From contig NZ_NEGZ01000022.1 of NCBI RefSeq assembly GCF_002127585.1, forward strand, positions 1,201-37,018: a stretch of 35,818 bases of DNA. Reading direction: 5' to 3'. The stretch is from Janthinobacterium sp. GW458P (GTDB lineage: Bacteria > Pseudomonadota > Gammaproteobacteria > Burkholderiales > Burkholderiaceae_D). Made by a program: the position numbers and the translations under genes. The notes beneath the pieces are model-generated. The model made no database searches. It saw only the letters and a program-made list of their open reading frames with translations, and had not been told where the DNA came from. Position 1 is the first letter of the stretch. Each line of letters begins with the position of its first letter. Shown piece by piece: positions 32,634-35,818 of the stretch.

Positions 32634-32709
32634 TGGCGTCCCCAAGGGGATTCGAACCCCTGTACTCACCGTGAAAGGGTGATGTCCTAGGCCTCTAGAC
32701 GATGGGGAC
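32634..32709 (-). tRNA. tRNA-Glu (TTC), copy 2 (middle)
   Basis: The same 76-base tRNA, read leftward from 32709. Its 5' flank (for example ATTCAGGACAGATTTCT on the minus strand) is shared with copy 1, showing that tRNA plus leader was duplicated as a unit of about 164 bases. Confidence 0.97.
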
Positions 32710-32771
32710 AGAAATCTGTCCTGAATGCATTACTTCGCATCCTGACCCGGTACTGCAGCAATCGCAGCAAC

Positions 32772-32794
32772 AAAAAAAGCCTGACTCGTCAGGC
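32772..32794 (-). terminator. Terminator between tRNA-Glu copies 3 and 2
   Basis: On the minus strand GCCTGA, loop CGAG and TCAGGC are followed by seven T's. It is a textbook terminator placed inside the array, so transcripts from the upstream promoter may often stop after the first tRNA. Confidence 0.85.
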
Positions 32795-32831
32795 CCATTC
32801 AGCACTGCAACCTTACTTTACAACTAAATCC

Positions 32832-32907
32832 TGGCGTCCCCAAGGGGATTCGAACCCCTGTACTCACCGTGAAAGGGTGATGTCCTAGGCCTCTAGACGA
32901 TGGGGAC
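32832..32907 (-). tRNA. tRNA-Glu (TTC), copy 3 (promoter-proximal)
   Basis: A 76-base tRNA read leftward from 32907, identical in the mature region to the other two, with a different 5' flank that contains the promoter at 33008-32979. Confidence 0.97.
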
Positions 32908-32978
32908 CTGTGCTGGTTTTACTCTCAGCGGACTCTTCGCTAAAGGCTTTGCTTAGCCCCTCAAAAAAGCGTGCGCGA

Positions 32979-33008
32979 AGTATAGCATGGGGCGATTCAC
33001 GAAATCAA
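32979..33008 (-). promoter_or_regulatory. Promoter of the tRNA-Glu array
   Basis: On the minus strand TTGATT (33008-33003), an 18-base spacer and TATACT (32984-32979) with a TG extension (TGCTATACT) form a good promoter about 70 bases before the first tRNA. Between 33009 and 33189 I see no gene, only short frames without ribosome sites. Confidence 0.75.
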
Positions 33009-33189
33009 CTGCTAGCCCATCTTATTTTCCATGGAGGAAACCGTTCACGGCGGCGGTTGCTCAATGTGCAATCGATCGGCTGCGCGGGCGAGGTACATGT
33101 CCTCAGCAACAGCAGCCAGACAAGCAAAAGGAAAGCCTCTTGCCCCCCTTCGTTTGCACTGGCCCAAACCCACGACATACAAGGGTTGG

Positions 33190-33226
33190 GCGGCGGGAGG
33201 AGCTGAGCACGCTTGGCCCGCCGCCT
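33190..33226 (-). terminator. Hairpin directly behind the MHS transporter gene
   Basis: GGCGGCGGG and CCCGCCGCC form a perfect 9-base stem with a 19-base loop, six bases past the stop codon. There is no clear T run, so it may be a weak or factor-assisted terminator. Confidence 0.45.
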
Positions 33227-33232
33227 TGACCA

Positions 33233-34546
33233 TCAGTTCTTGTAATGGCTGAAGCGATAACCTTGGTCGAAGTATGCCGCCAATGCGACGATCGCTCCGG
33301 AGCACGTGAGCATCAAGGCCACTGCGCTCGTGTCACGAGTCGCAGACTGGGCAACCATTGATAACGCCCACAACGGGGCAATACCGCCGGCAATGGCAGT
33401 GCCGATTTCACGCCCCGAACCGACCCCCGTCGAGCGGTTTTGCACGGCAAACTGGCGACTGAGGAAAGAGCCCTGTGGGGCGAACATCATCGGCGCCAGC
33501 ACCCCGGTGCCGACGATCAGCGCCAGGTAAATCAGCCTGTTCTCGCCGCTGTCCAGCAACTGCATGAACGGGTACGCGAACAATGCTGACAGCAGGCCGC
33601 CGACGATCAGCAGCTTCTTGCTGCTGAACTTGTCACACAGATAGCCGAAGAGCGGGACGGTAAAGATTGCGACCAGACTGGCCAGTGTCACCGATAGCGA
33701 TGTCACGCTGGCCGAAATGCCTTTGAACTGGGTCAGGTAGGCCAGCGAGAAGGTCTTGAAGACATAGCTCAGTGCGTTGTAACCGATGGCGACAAAGAAG
33801 ACGACGCCCAGGCCCTTAAGATTGGTTTTCCACAATTCGCGGAACGGCCTCTTCTGGCGATGGCTTTCCTCGAAGTGGTGATACTCTGGCGTTTCCGGCA
33901 GACTCCCACGCACCCAGAGCCCAACCAGCACCAGCACGAAACTGAGGATGAAGGGAATGCGCCAACCGCCGGCAAGCAAAAACTTGTCGCCATTGACGGT
34001 CAGCAGATAAACGGTCAGCGACGATAGCAACAGGCCAAGGTTCAGCCCCAATGCAGGCCACGCACCTTGTCGCCCCTTCTTGTTGTCGGCCGCATGTTCG
34101 TAGGAAGTTACCGCCGCCCCCGCCAGTTCAGCACCGGCGCCCAGGCCCTGCACAATCCGGATCAGCACCAGGCACAGGGGCGCCCAAACGCCGATGCTGG
34201 CGTAGGAAGGGATCAGGCCAATGGCGGTCGTGCACAAGCCCATCATACAGAAAGTAACGAACAACATTTTCTTGCGCCCGTAGCGGTCGCCAAAGTAGCC
34301 GAAGAACAGCCCCCCGATCGGTCGCGCCACAAAGCCGATGGCGAAGGTGGCAAAGGCTTGCAGCGATGCATTCGCCGGGTCCGAGGTATCGAAGAAGACC
34401 TTGCTGAAGACAATCGACGCCATCGTCGCGTAAAGATAAAAGTCATACCACTCCAACATTGAGCCGACGATGGTCGCTGCCGCCACTTTGCGCAAACGAC
34501 TTTTTGTCTGTGCCGGGGTTTCCTGTTCCGTTTTTTGAATGTTCAA
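33233..34546 (-). CDS. MFS transporter of the metabolite:H+ symporter (MHS) family
   Basis: Translation starts at TTG 34546, placed five to six bases after AAGGAG. The 437-residue protein has 12 membrane helices and MHS landmarks: GSMLEWYDFYLYATMASIVFS in helix 1, ARPIGGLFFGYFGDRYGRKKML between helices 2 and 3, RIVQGLGAGAELAGAAV, and YLCDKFSSKKLL in the second half. MHS members import dicarboxylates, shikimate, proline/betaine or related compounds with protons. The upstream neighbour encodes an L-2-hydroxyglutarate oxidase, so a C5 dicarboxylate such as 2-hydroxyglutarate or 2-oxoglutarate is a reasonable guess. The pair sits next to the tRNA-Glu array and appears less G/C-biased than flanking housekeeping genes. 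Confidence 0.88.
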   Translation of the reverse strand: MNIQKTEQETPAQTKSRLRKVAAATIVGSMLEWYDFYLYATMASIVFSKVFFDTSDPANASLQAFATFAIGFVARPIGGLFFGYFGDRYGRKKMLFVTFCMMGLCTTAIGLIPSYASIGVWAPLCLVLIRIVQGLGAGAELAGAAVTSYEHAADNKKGRQGAWPALGLNLGLLLSSLTVYLLTVNGDKFLLAGGWRIPFILSFVLVLVGLWVRGSLPETPEYHHFEESHRQKRPFRELWKTNLKGLGVVFFVAIGYNALSYVFKTFSLAYLTQFKGISASVTSLSVTLASLVAIFTVPLFGYLCDKFSSKKLLIVGGLLSALFAYPFMQLLDSGENRLIYLALIVGTGVLAPMMFAPQGSFLSRQFAVQNRSTGVGSGREIGTAIAGGIAPLWALSMVAQSATRDTSAVALMLTCSGAIVALAAYFDQGYRFSHYKN

Positions 34547-34649
34547 AATGTCTCCTTCATGAATTAATTTTTTTCTTTTTCGCCTAGAGCGTTCGAGTTG
34601 GGGCTGGCTGGGGAGCGACAGACAACCGTACGTTGTCCGCTACGCAAAC

Positions 34650-35818
34650 TCAGCGCCTCATCACTTCACGCACAATGTATTCAGCAATGGCTAGCGACGA
34701 TGTCGCCCCTGGTGACGGTGCATTGCGGATGTGGGTAATGTTGCCGTGTTGGCGAATCACGAAATCGTCAACCAGCGCACCATTGGCCTCCATTGCCTGG
34801 GCACGGATCCCACGAACCGCCGGAACAATACCGACCGAGGCAAGCGTCGGCACATAGCGCGCCGCCTCGCGGACAAAGCTCGCCTCGCTGACCACCGTCT
34901 TCAGTTCCCGAAGCGTCGCCGGCAGGTTACGGGCGGCAAACTTCCAAAAGCCGGGGTAGCTGGCAAAATTGAAGATGTCGGCCAGGTTCATGCTGCGGCC
35001 GTCATAGTTCTCGCGACCGAAGGATATGAAAGCATTCGGGCCGATCGTCATCTGTCCGTCGATACGCTTTGTGAAATGCACCCCGAGGAAAGGAAAGCGC
35101 GGGTCCGGCACCGGGTAGATCAAGCCTTTGACATGCGACTTGAAAGCCTCGTCGATCACGTAATACTGGCCGAAGAACGGTACGATGCGTGGCGTGTCCT
35201 GATCGCCCGAACGCTCTGCCAGGCGATCTGACTGCAAACCCGCGCAGGCAATTGCCTGATCGAATACCGTATCGAAGACCTCTCCGTCTGCAAGTTCGAC
35301 CCGTACTTCGCCGCCCTGCTCAAGCAGGCGCTCAACCGGCGAATTCAGACAAATGCGCCCGCCACGTTCCCTGATTTCATCGGCGATTCGGGCCGCAATT
35401 TGACCGTAACTGACAATCGCCGTTTTCGGTGAATGCAAGGCGCCCAGGCCGATGCAGTTGGGCTCGATTTCGCGCAGCTCATTTGAGCCGATCAGCCGCA
35501 CGCCAGGCACACCGTTGGCCTGCGCTTTCCGATAAATCGCCTCCAGGCGAGGCAACTCTTCCTCTTGTAGCGCGACGACAACTTTGCCGCACTCGTCGTA
35601 GGGGATCGCATTGTCGCGGCAATAGTTGCCAATCAATTCGCCCCCGCGCCTGCAAAGTCGTGCCTTGAGCCCCCCCGGCTCGTAGTACAGACCGGCATGG
35701 ACCACACCCGAATTGTGGCTGGACTGATGACTGGCGACACTCGCCTCCTTTTCGAACAGCACCACCGTGGCTTCGGGAAAATCCAACAATAACTGACGTG
35801 CGACTGCGAGGCCATTTA
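34650..35818 (-). CDS. lhgO: L-2-hydroxyglutarate oxidase, 3' part (cut by window end)
   Basis: The frame runs off the right edge; the codons before the first internal start candidate still read as protein (NGLAVARQLLLDFPEA), so the true start lies outside. This is a DAO-type FAD oxidoreductase: FEKEASVASHQSSHNSGVVHAGLYY (His/Gly-rich FAD-contact region), CGKVVVAL, EPNCIGLGALHSPKTAIVSYGQIA, CAGLQSDRLA, and a C-terminal GIRAQAM to HIRNAPSPGATSSLAIAEYIV segment that closes the FAD site. LhgO oxidises L-2-hydroxyglutarate to 2-oxoglutarate, feeding electrons to the membrane quinone pool. It lies 103 bases upstream of the MHS transporter gene and is probably in one operon with it. The GxGxxG nucleotide motif is mostly beyond the edge. 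Confidence 0.92.
   Translation of the reverse strand, partial: NGLAVARQLLLDFPEATVVLFEKEASVASHQSSHNSGVVHAGLYYEPGGLKARLCRRGGELIGNYCRDNAIPYDECGKVVVALQEEELPRLEAIYRKAQANGVPGVRLIGSNELREIEPNCIGLGALHSPKTAIVSYGQIAARIADEIRERGGRICLNSPVERLLEQGGEVRVELADGEVFDTVFDQAIACAGLQSDRLAERSGDQDTPRIVPFFGQYYVIDEAFKSHVKGLIYPVPDPRFPFLGVHFTKRIDGQMTIGPNAFISFGRENYDGRSMNLADIFNFASYPGFWKFAARNLPATLRELKTVVSEASFVREAARYVPTLASVGIVPAVRGIRAQAMEANGALVDDFVIRQHGNITHIRNAPSPGATSSLAIAEYIVREVMRR

Noticed and set aside
32470-32907. CRISPR-like spacing of three long repeats
   Set aside because: The repeats are complete tRNA-Glu genes with anticodon, T arm and CCA; the intervals are related to each other and not spacer-like.
33031-33252. 73-codon frame beyond the tRNA-Glu promoter
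   Set aside because: Although GGAGG is nearby, the product looks random, overlaps the hairpin and the transporter 3' end, and has no recognisable features.

Overview
The window looks like chromosomal DNA of a GC-rich betaproteobacterium, most likely Oxalobacteraceae (Janthinobacterium/Massilia/Duganella-like). This rests on the dense G/C-rich coding, an EF-P with Arg32 next to its rhamnosyltransferase EarP, and the general look of the proteins. The genus is inference.

Layout. 1-4177: the 3' end of sbcC, three small or unknown genes and a SAM methyltransferase. 4187-4546: two tandem initiator tRNA genes, each with its own promoter and terminator. 4571-5245: a membrane-anchored unknown. 5396-9594: an iron-uptake signalling cassette, fecI-fecR-fecA, behind a promoter overlapped by a Fur-box-like palindrome. 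9599-16423: a block bounded by two direct copies of one leader (promoter, hairpin, ribosome site). Inside are two leftward genes for unknown proteins (one carrying a G10 tract) and a rightward, tightly overlapping four-gene MacB-type tripartite exporter operon (ATPase, permease, TolC-like, HlyD-like). The right leader copy drives a Tat-exported AcpA/phospholipase C-like phosphoesterase (16373-18037). The left copy, directly behind fecA, has lost its start codon.

18250-25004: a small TGLPxW-repeat protein, the DbpA helicase, a leftward pair of unknowns, cysteinyl-tRNA ligase, and an Fsr-type MFS exporter divergent from an AraC regulator. 25101-30289: a DUF4157 (eCIS core-like) protein with an unknown C-terminus, an AqpZ-type aquaporin with operator-like palindromes, a GNAT acetyltransferase, an Ivy-type lysozyme inhibitor, a small secreted protein, and a shortened amidase-family protein that seems to lack catalytic residues. 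30393-32371: efp and earP. 32411-33008: three tRNA-Glu(UUC) genes. 33233-35818: an MHS-family transporter and the 3' part of an L-2-hydroxyglutarate oxidase gene.

Most notable: the duplicated leader, whose hairpin differs between copies at many positions yet keeps full pairing through compensatory changes; the accessory block it encloses; the homopolymeric G10 tract; the degenerate amidase; and the DUF4157 protein. All calls come from reading the sequence by eye. No database search or folding program was run.
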